Assembly: GCA_002363615.1 (NCBI GenBank) | Contig: DEWK01000006.1 | Span: 82,828 to 146,827 of the forward strand | Origin: Lachnospira sp. UBA3212 | Lineage (GTDB): Bacteria > Bacillota > Clostridia > Lachnospirales > Lachnospiraceae | Reading direction: 5' to 3' | Length of the DNA: 64,000 bases | In this document: piece by piece, positions 18,406 to 26,206 of the stretch | How positions within the stretch are numbered: position 1 is the first letter of the stretch | Layout of the letters: every line of letters starts with the position of its first letter | The notes under the pieces: model-generated | Told to the model about the DNA's origin: nothing | The model's input: only the letters and a program-made list of their open reading frames with translations | Database searches by the model: none | Program-made: the position numbers and the translations under genes

Positions 18406-18419
18406 CGAACAGTTGTTCG
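18406..18419. promoter_or_regulatory. LexA (SOS) box of recA
   Basis: CGAACAGTTGTTCG matches the Bacillus-type SOS consensus CGAAC-N4-GTTCG at all ten positions. It sits just downstream of the -10 box, over the expected transcription start, where bound LexA would block initiation. Confidence 0.92.
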
Positions 18420-18429
18420 TTCTTTCTAT

Positions 18430-18458
18430 ATCTTAAATGATATAGAAATATTTGTCAA
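18430..18458 (-). promoter_or_regulatory. Promoter of recA-recX
   Basis: Reverse strand: consensus TTGACA at 18453-18458, 17-base spacer, TAAGAT at 18430-18435. Confidence 0.85.
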
Positions 18459-18565
18459 CTGTTTTTCCAAAAGAAAGATTGCAGAGTTTCTCATTCACAC
18501 ACACCCATACTATAACAGATAATTCCAATTATTACAACTTATTTATTTTGTGATGAAATATGATA

Positions 18566-18592
18566 TAAAAAAACCCGGCATACCAGCCGGGC
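18566..18592 (-). terminator. Terminator after rpmF
   Basis: GC-rich six-base stem (18574-18579 with 18586-18591) followed by a run of U on the reverse strand; starts seven bases after the rpmF stop. Confidence 0.85.
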
Positions 18593-18598
18593 AATTCA

Positions 18599-18778
18599 TT
18601 AATCCACGCTAATGATTTCTTTCTTATTGTAAGAACCACAAGCCTTGCACACTCTGTGAGGCATCATTAAAGCACCACACTTGCTGCACTTTACAAGTGC
18701 AGGAGCGCTCATCTTCCAGTTCGCTCTACGCTTATCTCTTCTTCCCTTTGAAGATTTGTTCTTTGGACAAATAGACAT
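18599..18778 (-). CDS. rpmF: 50S ribosomal protein L32
   Basis: 59 residues. The N-terminus MSICPKNKSSKGRRDKRRA and the two CxxC pairs (KCSKCGALMMPHRVCKACG) forming a zinc site are those of the zinc-binding L32 type; the usual VPKxRxSKxRRxxRR start is here ICPKNKSSKGRRDKRR. It starts four bases after the DUF177 stop, using AAGGAGG located in the end of that gene, as in most Firmicutes (DUF177/ylbN-rpmF). A terminator follows directly. Confidence 0.95.
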   Translation of the reverse strand: MSICPKNKSSKGRRDKRRANWKMSAPALVKCSKCGALMMPHRVCKACGSYNKKEIISVD

Positions 18779-18782
18779 GATA

Positions 18783-19310
18783 TCACACCTCCTTAAATTG
18801 ATTAAATACTTCTAAAGCTTTCGCCATTCTGGGATCCAATTCCTCTCGATTGCAGGAACAAGCCCCATCATTGAGATTTTTTCCACATTTCTTGCATAAA
18901 CCTTTGCAGTCTTCTTTGCACAAAACCTTAGGGGGATAATGAGCAAATAATTCAAGGTCCAGAAATCCCTGGGTATCAAATCTCTTGTCTTCAGAAATGA
19001 ACTGCGATATCTCTTGCAACTTGTCATCTGACGAAGACTGATTTAAATCAATCTCCTCTGAAACATCAAAATCAAACGTCACTTCTGTAGGAATCAAACA
19101 GCGATCACAAGGAACCTCAAGCAGGCCACTTACATGAGCATAAAAAGAAACCTTCTTCTTTCCTGCATTCTTCACTTCAATGCTGGCGCTTGGTTTCGTT
19201 AACCAAGTGTAACGAGTAAATTCATAAAAGAATGTATCCTCTTCATACGTAACCTTTTCCTTAAGAGTCTTATCAGAATTAGAAAATACTTCTGACAAAT
19301 CCAGTAACAT
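18783..19310 (-). CDS. DUF177/YceD family protein
   Basis: 175 residues. The family (YceD in E. coli, YlbN in Bacillus) is co-transcribed with rpmF and is linked to 23S rRNA/ribosome maturation. Visible: CDRCLIPTE near the middle and a C-terminal cysteine cluster CKEDCKGLCKKCG followed by CSC, typical of the family and suggestive of metal binding. A longer in-frame start at 19382 is rejected because ATG 19310 has AGGAGG six bases upstream and the promoter (-10 at 19354-19359) lies within the would-be extension. Confidence 0.88.
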   Translation of the reverse strand: MLLDLSEVFSNSDKTLKEKVTYEEDTFFYEFTRYTWLTKPSASIEVKNAGKKKVSFYAHVSGLLEVPCDRCLIPTEVTFDFDVSEEIDLNQSSSDDKLQEISQFISEDKRFDTQGFLDLELFAHYPPKVLCKEDCKGLCKKCGKNLNDGACSCNREELDPRMAKALEVFNQFKEV

Positions 19311-19353
19311 ACTGTACCTCCTATCCAGTGACCTTCTAAAGACACCGTATGCT

Positions 19354-19382
19354 ATTATAAACACCCATTTGCCAAAAGTCAA
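19354..19382 (-). promoter_or_regulatory. Promoter of DUF177-rpmF
   Basis: Reverse strand: TTGACT, 17-base spacer, perfect TATAAT. Transcription would start near 19347, about 37 bases before the ATG. Confidence 0.85.
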
Positions 19383-19393
19383 GAGTATTTTTA

Positions 19394-19419
19394 AACCCAG
19401 CCAGAGAACCCAGCCAGAG
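19394..19419. repeat. Tandem repeat, 13 bases x 2
   Basis: AACCCAGCCAGAG occurs twice head to tail between the ackA terminator and the DUF177 promoter. No function apparent. Confidence 0.6.
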
Positions 19420-19490
19420 AAATCCCCTTGCTTTAAACTTAGACCTAGATGGGGATGATGGTACCCTTGGGATCTTCTATGGAAAATGAT

Positions 19491-19521
19491 AAAAATAGCT
19501 GTAGAAAAACCTACAGCTATT
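19491..19521 (-). terminator. Terminator of pta-ackA
   Basis: Perfect 11-base stem (19494-19504 with 19511-19521), six-base loop, then UUUUU on the reverse strand, 30 bases after the ackA stop. Confidence 0.85.
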
Positions 19522-19550
19522 TATCCTTGCAAAATTAGAAAGATTTTGAA

Positions 19551-20744
19551 TTATTTTACTAAACCAAGAGTTTCTCTTGCAATAAATAATTCTTCATTCG
19601 TAGGTAATACAAGTACAGTAACCTTAGAATCAGGAGTAGAAATCACCTTCTCCTCTCCTCTTACCTTGTTTGCCTCAGGATCAATTTCGATACCAAGATA
19701 GGTTAAGTACTCGCAGATTTCTCCACGAACGATACCATCATTCTCACCCACACCGGCAGTGAATACGATTGCATCAACACCGTTCATTGCTGCCACATAA
19801 GCACCAATGTACTTAGCTACACGATAATCAAAGGCATCGTTAGCAATCTGAGCTCTGTTATTACCTTCTGCAGCTGCAGACATAACATCACGGAAATCAC
19901 TGGATACACCTGAAATACCTAATAATCCAGACTCTTTATTTAAAATATTTAAGACTTCATCTACAGACTTATTCTCGTGATTAGCGATAAACTGAATTAC
20001 AGTAGGATCGACATCTCCAGATCTGGTTCCCATGATTAAACCTTCCAGTGGAGTAAGACCCATAGAAGTATCAATACACTTACCACCAATTGATGCAGAA
20101 ATAGAAGCTCCATTACCAAGGTGAGCAACGATAACCTTAGCATTCTCAGGATCTAAGCCTAAAGTCTTAATTGCTTCGTGAGAAACAAAGTTGTGACTGG
20201 TTCCATGGAATCCGTAACGACGAATGCTATACTTCTCATAGTACTCATATGGAATTGCATATAAATAAGCCTTCTCAGCCATTGCCATACCAAATGCTGT
20301 ATCAAATACTGCTACCTGAGGAACGCCAGGCATTGCAGCCTCACAAGCCTCGATACCAGTAAGGTTTGCTGGATTATGTAAAGGTCCAAGATCGAAACAC
20401 TCGCGGATAACCTTCTTAACATCTTCATTCACAACGATTGAATCACTATATTTAATACCACCGTGAAGTACTCTGTGACCAACTGCTCCAATCTCAGAGG
20501 TAGATGCGATTACACCATGTGTCTCATCTACAAGGGCATCAAGAACAAGCTGAATTGCTACCTGATGATCCTTCATAGGAGCTTCCACCACATATTTATC
20601 CTTACCAGTTGGCTTGTGAGTTAGATTAGAACCTTCGATACCGATTCTTTCACAGATACCCTTAGCAAGAACGCTTTCATTATCCATATCAATCAACTGA
20701 TACTTTAATGATGAACTACCACAGTTAATAACTAAAATCTTCAT
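19551..20744 (-). CDS. ackA: Acetate kinase
   Basis: 397 residues, cytoplasmic. Converts acetyl phosphate plus ADP to acetate plus ATP in fermentation. Signature 1 is at the N-terminus (VINCGSSSLKYQ, residues 4-15), signature 2 near 200 (RRYGFHGTSHNFVS), with the nucleotide-binding HLGNGAS and GTRSGDVDP further on. Length standard. Follows pta after 131 bases with GAGG upstream; terminated by a strong hairpin. Together with Pta it makes the acetate branch of substrate-level phosphorylation. Confidence 0.97.
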   Translation of the reverse strand: MKILVINCGSSSLKYQLIDMDNESVLAKGICERIGIEGSNLTHKPTGKDKYVVEAPMKDHQVAIQLVLDALVDETHGVIASTSEIGAVGHRVLHGGIKYSDSIVVNEDVKKVIRECFDLGPLHNPANLTGIEACEAAMPGVPQVAVFDTAFGMAMAEKAYLYAIPYEYYEKYSIRRYGFHGTSHNFVSHEAIKTLGLDPENAKVIVAHLGNGASISASIGGKCIDTSMGLTPLEGLIMGTRSGDVDPTVIQFIANHENKSVDEVLNILNKESGLLGISGVSSDFRDVMSAAAEGNNRAQIANDAFDYRVAKYIGAYVAAMNGVDAIVFTAGVGENDGIVRGEICEYLTYLGIEIDPEANKVRGEEKVISTPDSKVTVLVLPTNEELFIARETLGLVK

Positions 20745-20875
20745 GTTAAAAATTTCCTCGTATAAATCTTTAATCTATACTTTCCTTTCTTATATTTTCC
20801 TTATATCTATCTTAGCTCTGTGGGCGGGAACCGTCCATAGGGTTAAAACCATCTTTATTCCCTTTAGGGAAATGA

Positions 20876-21877
20876 TTAGCGATCCATCTGCTGTGCCTGA
20901 ACCGCGGTAATTGCAATAACACCAACAATATCATCTGCACTACAGCCACGAGACAGATCATTCACCGGAGCTGCAATACCCTGACACATTGGTCCATAGG
21001 CATCGGCCTTAGCCAATCTTTGAACAAGCTTATATCCAATGTTACCTGCGTCTAAGTCAGGGAAAATAAGAACATTCGCCTTACCTGCCACTGGACTATT
21101 AGGCGCTTTAGATGCTCCTACTGAAGGAACAATTGCAGCATCTGCTTGTAATTCACCATCTAAAGCAAGTGTAGGCATCTCAGCCTTGGCAATTCTTGTA
21201 GCCTCAGCTACCTTATCAACATCTGCATGCTTTGCAGATCCCATACTTGAATGAGAAAGCATAGCAACTCTTGGCTCTTTTCCTACTAACATCCGAAAAC
21301 TTTCTGCAGAAGAAATAGCAATCGCTGCAAGTTCTTCTGAACTTGGATTCTGATTCAATCCACAATCACCAAAGACAAAGGTTCCACCTTCGCCAAACTC
21401 GCAATTCGGAACATCCATTACAAAGAAGGCAGAAACCAACTTGGTTCCTGGTGCAGTCTTGATAATCTGTAAAGAAGGACGAAGGGTATTCGCGGTAGAA
21501 TGACAGGCACCTGAAACAACGCCATCTGCGTCTTTCATCTTAACCATCATACATGCAAAATACATATATTCGTGTAAAATTAAGTCGGTAGCTTTCTCCT
21601 TGGTCATTCCCTTCTTCTGTCTAAGTTCCACTAATTTATCAATATAAGCTGGTGTTTTTTCATAAGAAGCCGGATCCACAAGAGTAGCCTTAGAGATGTC
21701 TAATCCCTCACTATACTTCTCAATCTGCTCCTTGCTGCCAATAATAATTAAATCAGCGATATCTTCTGCTAAAACCTTAGCAGCTGCTTCAAATGTTCTA
21801 CGGTCCATTGACTCTGGAAGAACAATCTTCTTTTTCTCAGCTTTCGCTTTTGCTTTAATCTCGTCAATAAATGCCAT
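20876..21877 (-). CDS. pta: Phosphate acetyltransferase
   Basis: 333 residues, the short single-domain form of the PTA_PTB family. Makes acetyl phosphate and CoA from acetyl-CoA and phosphate. Visible family segments: KKIVLPESMDRRTFEAA, DGVVSGACHSTANTLRP and KAPNSPVAGKANVLIFPDLD (core SPVAGKANVLIFPDL). Starts after AAAGGGG. First gene of pta-ackA. Confidence 0.96.
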   Translation of the reverse strand: MAFIDEIKAKAKAEKKKIVLPESMDRRTFEAAAKVLAEDIADLIIIGSKEQIEKYSEGLDISKATLVDPASYEKTPAYIDKLVELRQKKGMTKEKATDLILHEYMYFACMMVKMKDADGVVSGACHSTANTLRPSLQIIKTAPGTKLVSAFFVMDVPNCEFGEGGTFVFGDCGLNQNPSSEELAAIAISSAESFRMLVGKEPRVAMLSHSSMGSAKHADVDKVAEATRIAKAEMPTLALDGELQADAAIVPSVGASKAPNSPVAGKANVLIFPDLDAGNIGYKLVQRLAKADAYGPMCQGIAAPVNDLSRGCSADDIVGVIAITAVQAQQMDR

Positions 21878-21925
21878 TTGTAAAAACCCCTTTCAATTTT
21901 ATTTCTTAAAACCAATACATAACAT

Positions 21926-21954
21926 ATTATAGACCATCTAAAAACATGACACAA
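21926..21954 (-). promoter_or_regulatory. Promoter of pta-ackA
   Basis: Reverse strand: TTGTGT, 17-base spacer, TATAAT. Back to back with the tmcAL promoter; the two -35 boxes are 26 bases apart. Confidence 0.65.
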
Positions 21955-21980
21955 GTCTGTATTTAAAGAAAAACAAAGCA

Positions 21981-22009
21981 TTTACGAAATATGGACAATC
22001 GTTTATAAT
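21981..22009 (+). promoter_or_regulatory. Promoter of tmcAL
   Basis: TTTACG, 17-base spacer, TATAAT; start of transcription about 30 bases before the ATG at 22046. Confidence 0.7.
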
Positions 22010-22045
22010 GGAATTCACTAAGTTTTAAGAAAAAAGGAGTCTTTT

Positions 22046-23266
22046 ATGTACCAGGGAAAGAAGGTTGTTGCAATTATAGCTGAGTTTAATCCCTTTCACA
22101 GGGGGCATGCCTACCTTTTAGAACAAGCCCGTTTGCTTGCCAAAGATGGCTATGTCCTTGTTTTAATGAGCGGAAATTACGTGCAAAGAGGGGAACCTGC
22201 CTTAATAGAAAAATCTCTTCGTGCCAAGATGGCCATCCTTTCCGGGGCCGATCTTGTTTTTGAACTTCCCCTCTTTTTTTCTATCTCTGATGCAGGAAAC
22301 TTTGCCCAGGGGGCTATTTCTATGCTCTCTCGTTTGCCTTTTATCGACCAATTGGTCTATGGCTGTGAATGCAAAGAACCAGAACTACTCCATGAACTAG
22401 CAGAGTTTTTCCTTCATCCAGATTCAAATTATCGAACTCTCTTTGAAGAATATTTAAAAGCAGGGGTATCCTATCCAAAGGCTAGGATCTTAGCACTGAA
22501 GGGCTTAAAAACTCCCCCTTCTTTTCCCATTCACTTATTAGACACTCCTAACAATTCCCTGGCAATGGAATATTTAATAGCTCTGAAACAATACCATTCT
22601 TCCATTGCTCCTAAAGGCATTACCAGAGTAAAATCCTTTGCCCAAGCAAGTAAGATTCGTGACTCTTATTTAGATATAGATCTAATTCAGAAAGAGATAC
22701 CACAAGAAGTCAAAGAGACCTATTGGAATTATTTTGAACACTATCATCCAGTTGTTTCCCATGACTATACTATGTATGTGAATCAGTGTTTAGCCCTTTC
22801 TCACCTTGGCCTTTTTGACTTCTCTGGCATAAACCGGATTCCAGAAGATTTATCCAATCGTTTCCGCAACAACGATCACCTAACTTCTATTCCACAATTT
22901 TTAGAAGATAACAAAAAGAAGAATGATACCTGCTCCTCATTGGCAAGGGCCCTTTATAAAAGCATTTTCCAAATCACAGACAAAAGTATGGAAGCTGCTT
23001 ACAAAGAGGCTCTTTATCAGGTGCTTGCCGTTTCAAAAAAAGGAGTGGATCTCTTTTCTGAAATAAAAAAACAAAACCTTCCTCTTATGACCAAGGTTGC
23101 TGAATTTGAGCAAAAAATCCTTCCCACAAAATCATCTGAATTTGTTTCAAACTATCACCGTAAGGCTTATGCAGATGAGCTTTATCGAATGATTTTAAAT
23201 ACCAAGAAAAAGAAAGAAGCCCCTCTTTATCCAAAGGAGCTTCAAAAAAAGTTTATCATTATTTAA
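22046..23266 (+). CDS. tmcAL: tRNA(Met) cytidine acetate ligase (YlbM family)
   Basis: 406 residues. Enzymes of this family activate acetate with ATP and attach it to the wobble cytidine (C34) of elongator tRNA-Met, giving ac4C. The nucleotidyltransferase HxGH motif is in AEFNPFHRGHAYLL (about 12-25), followed by VLMSGNYVQRGEPALIEKSLRA, conserved in YlbM; core cited MSGNYVQRGEPA. KIRDS near 208 is also present. AAAGGAG site. It is divergent from pta-ackA and close to DUF177-rpmF, the usual Firmicutes neighbourhood (ylbM-ylbN-rpmF). Confidence 0.93.
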   Translation: MYQGKKVVAIIAEFNPFHRGHAYLLEQARLLAKDGYVLVLMSGNYVQRGEPALIEKSLRAKMAILSGADLVFELPLFFSISDAGNFAQGAISMLSRLPFIDQLVYGCECKEPELLHELAEFFLHPDSNYRTLFEEYLKAGVSYPKARILALKGLKTPPSFPIHLLDTPNNSLAMEYLIALKQYHSSIAPKGITRVKSFAQASKIRDSYLDIDLIQKEIPQEVKETYWNYFEHYHPVVSHDYTMYVNQCLALSHLGLFDFSGINRIPEDLSNRFRNNDHLTSIPQFLEDNKKKNDTCSSLARALYKSIFQITDKSMEAAYKEALYQVLAVSKKGVDLFSEIKKQNLPLMTKVAEFEQKILPTKSSEFVSNYHRKAYADELYRMILNTKKKKEAPLYPKELQKKFIII

Positions 23267-23320
23267 ATCAGTCATTGAAATCCCCCACCTTTCCGTTTAG
23301 GAAAAGCTGGGCGTTCTATT

Positions 23321-24706
23321 TTATAGGATTACTGAGATTTCCTGATTTTCTAGGATTGCCTCTGGATTATCATAAAGCAGGCGTTCCATATAATCATCAT
23401 TTGTAATCTTCCTGATCCAATCCAAAGGATCATAGATTTTTTTGGATGTACCTAAGGAAAACTTGGAATCTGACTCTACAAAACTGATTAACTCATGTTC
23501 AAAGACATTTTCCATATGCTTCTTGTACTTTCCTGCAGAAAGACCTGTGTAAGAAGAAAGGGAGGTCATAAGATAAGCACCTGCTTCGATTAAGTCCTCA
23601 CATTCTTCTAACTCGTCAATATCTTCAAAGGTCTCAATATGGGCAATGATTGGACGAATTCCAAGTGCCACTAAGTGTTCCACATTCTTTTCAATATCCA
23701 CCAGATTCATATCCTTAGGATAGTCTACCAAAAGATAACGGCTGCCCGCTAAGGTAAGGGCTCCACCGGCTCTTACTGTCTTATACATATTCTTATTATA
23801 AATTACCCGTTCTCCACTAATAAAGCGGATATAAGGATAATCCTTAGCGGCAAGCTCTGAGATTTCCTCGATCTCTCTTTCCAAATCTTCCTTACTATAA
23901 CCGGGCTGACCTGGCACAAACTTAGGTGTTAAGAATAGGGTTCGAATCTCTGACTCATCAATTCCATCAATCATAGAAAGAAGGTCATCTTCCTTCTCTT
24001 TTTCAAGACATTCTGAAAGCCCACTGATAAAATCATAACCCAAAGGCTGATCGATTAAGAACGTTGCTTTTGCAAATAAATCATCCTGATTTTCTTTCTT
24101 TTTAGAGAGATGTTCTTTTTCCTCCACGGATGGTTTCTTACTTTTTTTGCCAGCAGAATGATATTTCTGGTTTACCTTGGCCTTCTTCTTTTTCTTAGAA
24201 AGCCAAATCTTTGCCCCTATAACCCCTGCCAGAGCAAGAATCAAAAGAACTATAACAAGAATAATTCCCTTTTTAGATGAGGTCTGGCTACTATCCTTAG
24301 ATGTAGTGGTGGTAAGCTTACTTGACTTTTTGGTCGTTGTTTCCTCTTCCGTGGTAGTCTCTTCTTGACTGTCCTCTTCGGTAGTCACCTCTTCCCTCTT
24401 AGGTTCTTTTCTTGACTCCATCTCTTTTTTTGTAACCACTTCTTTTTTAGTAGTAGGAGCTTCCGTCTCTTCTTCGCTCTCTTCTTCCGTGGCCTCTTCT
24501 GTAGTAGTTTCCTCTTCTGTCTCTTCTTCCGTAGTCAACTCTTGTGTAGTAATCTCTACCGATGCTACAGTAGTGGTTACCTCTTCTATTTCAGCTGTTG
24601 TTGCTTCTTCACTTAGGGTAGTTTCCTCAGCCCAAGCAGCCAAAGGAAAAGCAAGGATTCCCAATAGTGCCATTAAAAACAGCCCCTTCATCCATTGTTT
24701 TTTCAT
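23321..24706 (-). CDS. Membrane-anchored protein with degenerate CpsB/YwqE-type PHP domain
   Basis: 461 residues. A signal peptide (1-26) is followed by a Thr/Glu/Lys-rich stalk (about 27-145), a membrane helix (about 147-169), a basic linker (170-205) and a C-terminal domain (about 213-461) that follows the whole CpsB/YwqE tyrosine-phosphatase pattern: GERVIYN, YLLVDYP, GIRPIIAHIETF, and the closing DNPEAILENQ. Most metal ligands are missing: the HxH start is DFIS (225-228), the TPHH motif is TPKF (260-263), and the SDAH motif is SDSK (412-415); H356 and E299 remain. It is therefore probably not a working phosphatase. The ATG at 24706 with AAAGGAGA is chosen; a 22-codon upstream extension lacks a signal. 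Confidence 0.75.
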   Translation of the reverse strand: MKKQWMKGLFLMALLGILAFPLAAWAEETTLSEEATTAEIEEVTTTVASVEITTQELTTEEETEEETTTEEATEEESEEETEAPTTKKEVVTKKEMESRKEPKREEVTTEEDSQEETTTEEETTTKKSSKLTTTTSKDSSQTSSKKGIILVIVLLILALAGVIGAKIWLSKKKKKAKVNQKYHSAGKKSKKPSVEEKEHLSKKKENQDDLFAKATFLIDQPLGYDFISGLSECLEKEKEDDLLSMIDGIDESEIRTLFLTPKFVPGQPGYSKEDLEREIEEISELAAKDYPYIRFISGERVIYNKNMYKTVRAGGALTLAGSRYLLVDYPKDMNLVDIEKNVEHLVALGIRPIIAHIETFEDIDELEECEDLIEAGAYLMTSLSSYTGLSAGKYKKHMENVFEHELISFVESDSKFSLGTSKKIYDPLDWIRKITNDDYMERLLYDNPEAILENQEISVIL

Positions 24707-24742
24707 TTTCTTGTCTCCTTTACTAAGTCTAAAACTAGGGAC

Positions 24743-24771
24743 AATATAGCACACATCCCTCTTCCTGTCCA
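24743..24771 (-). promoter_or_regulatory. Promoter of the PHP-domain membrane protein
   Basis: Reverse strand: TGGACA, 17-base spacer, TATATT, ending 37 bases before the chosen ATG, which supports that start. Confidence 0.55.
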
Positions 24772-24798
24772 CAATGCCACAAAAAATTCATTTTTAAA

Positions 24799-25278
24799 CT
24801 ACTTATGATAGGGCTCATGATTTAAAATCCGAAAAGCCCGGTATACCTGTTCCAGAAGAATTACCCTCATTAATTGATGCGGAAAGGTCATCTTTGAAAA
24901 TGAGATTTTCTCATTTGCCATGGCACTTACGTTAGAATGAAGTCCCAGGGACCCACCAATAATAAAAACAAAGTGACTGTTCCCCTTATTGGAAAGATCC
25001 ATCATCTTATTGGCAAATTCCACAGAACCCTCTTCCTTCCCTTGTATTTCCAGGGTAAATACATAGGCTCCCTTAGGAATTTTCTTTAAGATCCGCTCCC
25101 CTTCTTTTCGTTTTATTTCCAAAATTTCCCCTTGACTGGCCTCATCCGGAGTCTTTTCATCTGCCACCTCTTCAATGACCAATTTACAATATCTCTGAAG
25201 ACGCTTACTATACTCCCCAATGGCTTCACGATAAAATTTTTCTTTTATTTTTCCTACGGTAATAATAGTAATATTCAT
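24799..25278 (-). CDS. rlmH: 23S rRNA (pseudouridine1915-N3)-methyltransferase RlmH
   Basis: 159 residues, SPOUT-fold methyltransferase, homodimer. It methylates Psi1915 in helix 69 of 23S rRNA on assembled ribosomes. The start MNITIITVGKIKEKFYREAI, the knot region FVIGGSLGLH and the end MTFPHQLMRVILLEQVYRAFRILNHEPYHK (cores PHQLMRVILLEQ and EPYHK) are fully typical. ATG at 25278 has GGAGG five bases upstream; the ATG four codons earlier overlaps that site. Confidence 0.95.
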   Translation of the reverse strand: MNITIITVGKIKEKFYREAIGEYSKRLQRYCKLVIEEVADEKTPDEASQGEILEIKRKEGERILKKIPKGAYVFTLEIQGKEEGSVEFANKMMDLSNKGNSHFVFIIGGSLGLHSNVSAMANEKISFSKMTFPHQLMRVILLEQVYRAFRILNHEPYHK

Positions 25279-25346
25279 GTATTCCTCCATTTTTTTCCTA
25301 GTCTACCATAAAAATAAAAAATTCTCAGTAATATCAGTAATAAAAA

Positions 25347-25375
25347 TTGACTTAAAATACTGAAAATGCTATGAT
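25347..25375 (+). promoter_or_regulatory. Promoter of the 243-residue membrane protein
   Basis: TTGACT, 17-base spacer, TATGAT; leader of about 45 bases. Confidence 0.7.
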
Positions 25376-25426
25376 TTAACTCAGTCAGAGCAGAGATTCG
25401 TTTGATAAAAGTAGAAAGGAACATTT

Positions 25427-26158
25427 ATGGCAAAGCAAATTTTATTATATTACAATCATAGCGAAGAGCAAATCAAAAAATTCCAAGAGAAGTTAGAAGC
25501 GGAAGATTTTAAAACCATTTCCCTAAACTACAATCGCGTTACAGAGAACCACGAATTATTTGTTGATGAGAAAGAATTTAAGGCAGGCCGTGTTTATTTA
25601 GCACAATTTCTCGGTTTAACCGAAAAAGAATTAGAAAATCAAATGAAAGAAGATAATCAGGTAGACTTTAATGAACACGATCAAAACGCTTACGTGAACA
25701 AGCAAGATAAGTACGAAGATGTTCATTCTTCCGGAACTTCCCTTCTTTTTGTTTCCATCACCGGAACGATTCTTTTAATCTTAGAGGGAATTGGCGTTCT
25801 TCCACAGCTTCAGTGGGCCAGTGATTTTTCTAAATACCTCTTCTTCACTGTCATGGGGCTTATGTTTATTATTTTCTTTGTGATTGGTATTAAATCCTTG
25901 AAACAAGCAAAGACTCTTTCCTATGAAAGTGCCGAAGAACAATTAAAAGAAGATGCTATTTTAGAATATATTTCAAAGGAAATCAAAGCTGAACAAATTG
26001 ATGCAGCGGTTTTAGGAAATGAAACCGATTCCAATGAGTATTATTTTTTAAGAACCGAATATCTTTCCAAGATATTACAAGAAAACTTTCCTGAGTCCGA
26101 TGTGGCCTTGATTAATCATTTGGTTGAAAAAGTTTACGACGATTTGTTTGAAAAATAA
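25427..26158 (+). CDS. Membrane protein of unknown function with two helices
   Basis: 243 residues; family not recognised. A soluble N-terminal part of about 100 residues (acidic, starts MAKQILLYYNHSEEQIKKF) precedes two membrane helices (about 101-124 and 134-157) and a soluble C-terminal part of about 85 residues. Both soluble parts would be on the same side. Single-gene + strand unit with its own promoter, AAAGGA site and a strong terminator, between rlmH and the nfn operon. Nothing in its neighbours points to a function. Confidence 0.75.
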   Translation: MAKQILLYYNHSEEQIKKFQEKLEAEDFKTISLNYNRVTENHELFVDEKEFKAGRVYLAQFLGLTEKELENQMKEDNQVDFNEHDQNAYVNKQDKYEDVHSSGTSLLFVSITGTILLILEGIGVLPQLQWASDFSKYLFFTVMGLMFIIFFVIGIKSLKQAKTLSYESAEEQLKEDAILEYISKEIKAEQIDAAVLGNETDSNEYYFLRTEYLSKILQENFPESDVALINHLVEKVYDDLFEK

Positions 26159-26162
26159 GCTT

Positions 26163-26204
26163 AAAAAAGAGCTAACTACGCACCAGCGCAGTTAGCTCTT
26201 TTTT
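26163..26204. terminator. Bidirectional terminator
   Basis: Perfect 15-base stem (26163-26177 with 26190-26204) flanked by A6 and T6; ends the + strand membrane gene and the reverse-strand nfn operon, whose stop is at 26207. Confidence 0.92.
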
Positions 26205-26206
26205 AC

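Noticed and set aside
18420..18600. Small RNA gene between recA and rpmF
   Set aside because: About 230 bases, but they are accounted for by the recA promoter and the rpmF terminator; no further promoter or stable structure seen.
20745..20875. Regulatory RNA element between pta and ackA
   Set aside because: Only short, low-stability palindromes (such as TTTCCC/GGGAAA) are visible; nothing matches a known element.
23267..23320. Terminator between tmcAL and the PHP-domain gene
   Set aside because: A CCACC...GGTGG-like pairing is visible only with mismatches and no U-run follows, so it is too weak to call.
24361..24640. Thr/Glu codon repeats as a tandem DNA repeat or CRISPR-like array
   Set aside because: The repeats are imperfect, code for a Thr/Glu-rich stalk in frame, and have no constant spacer length.
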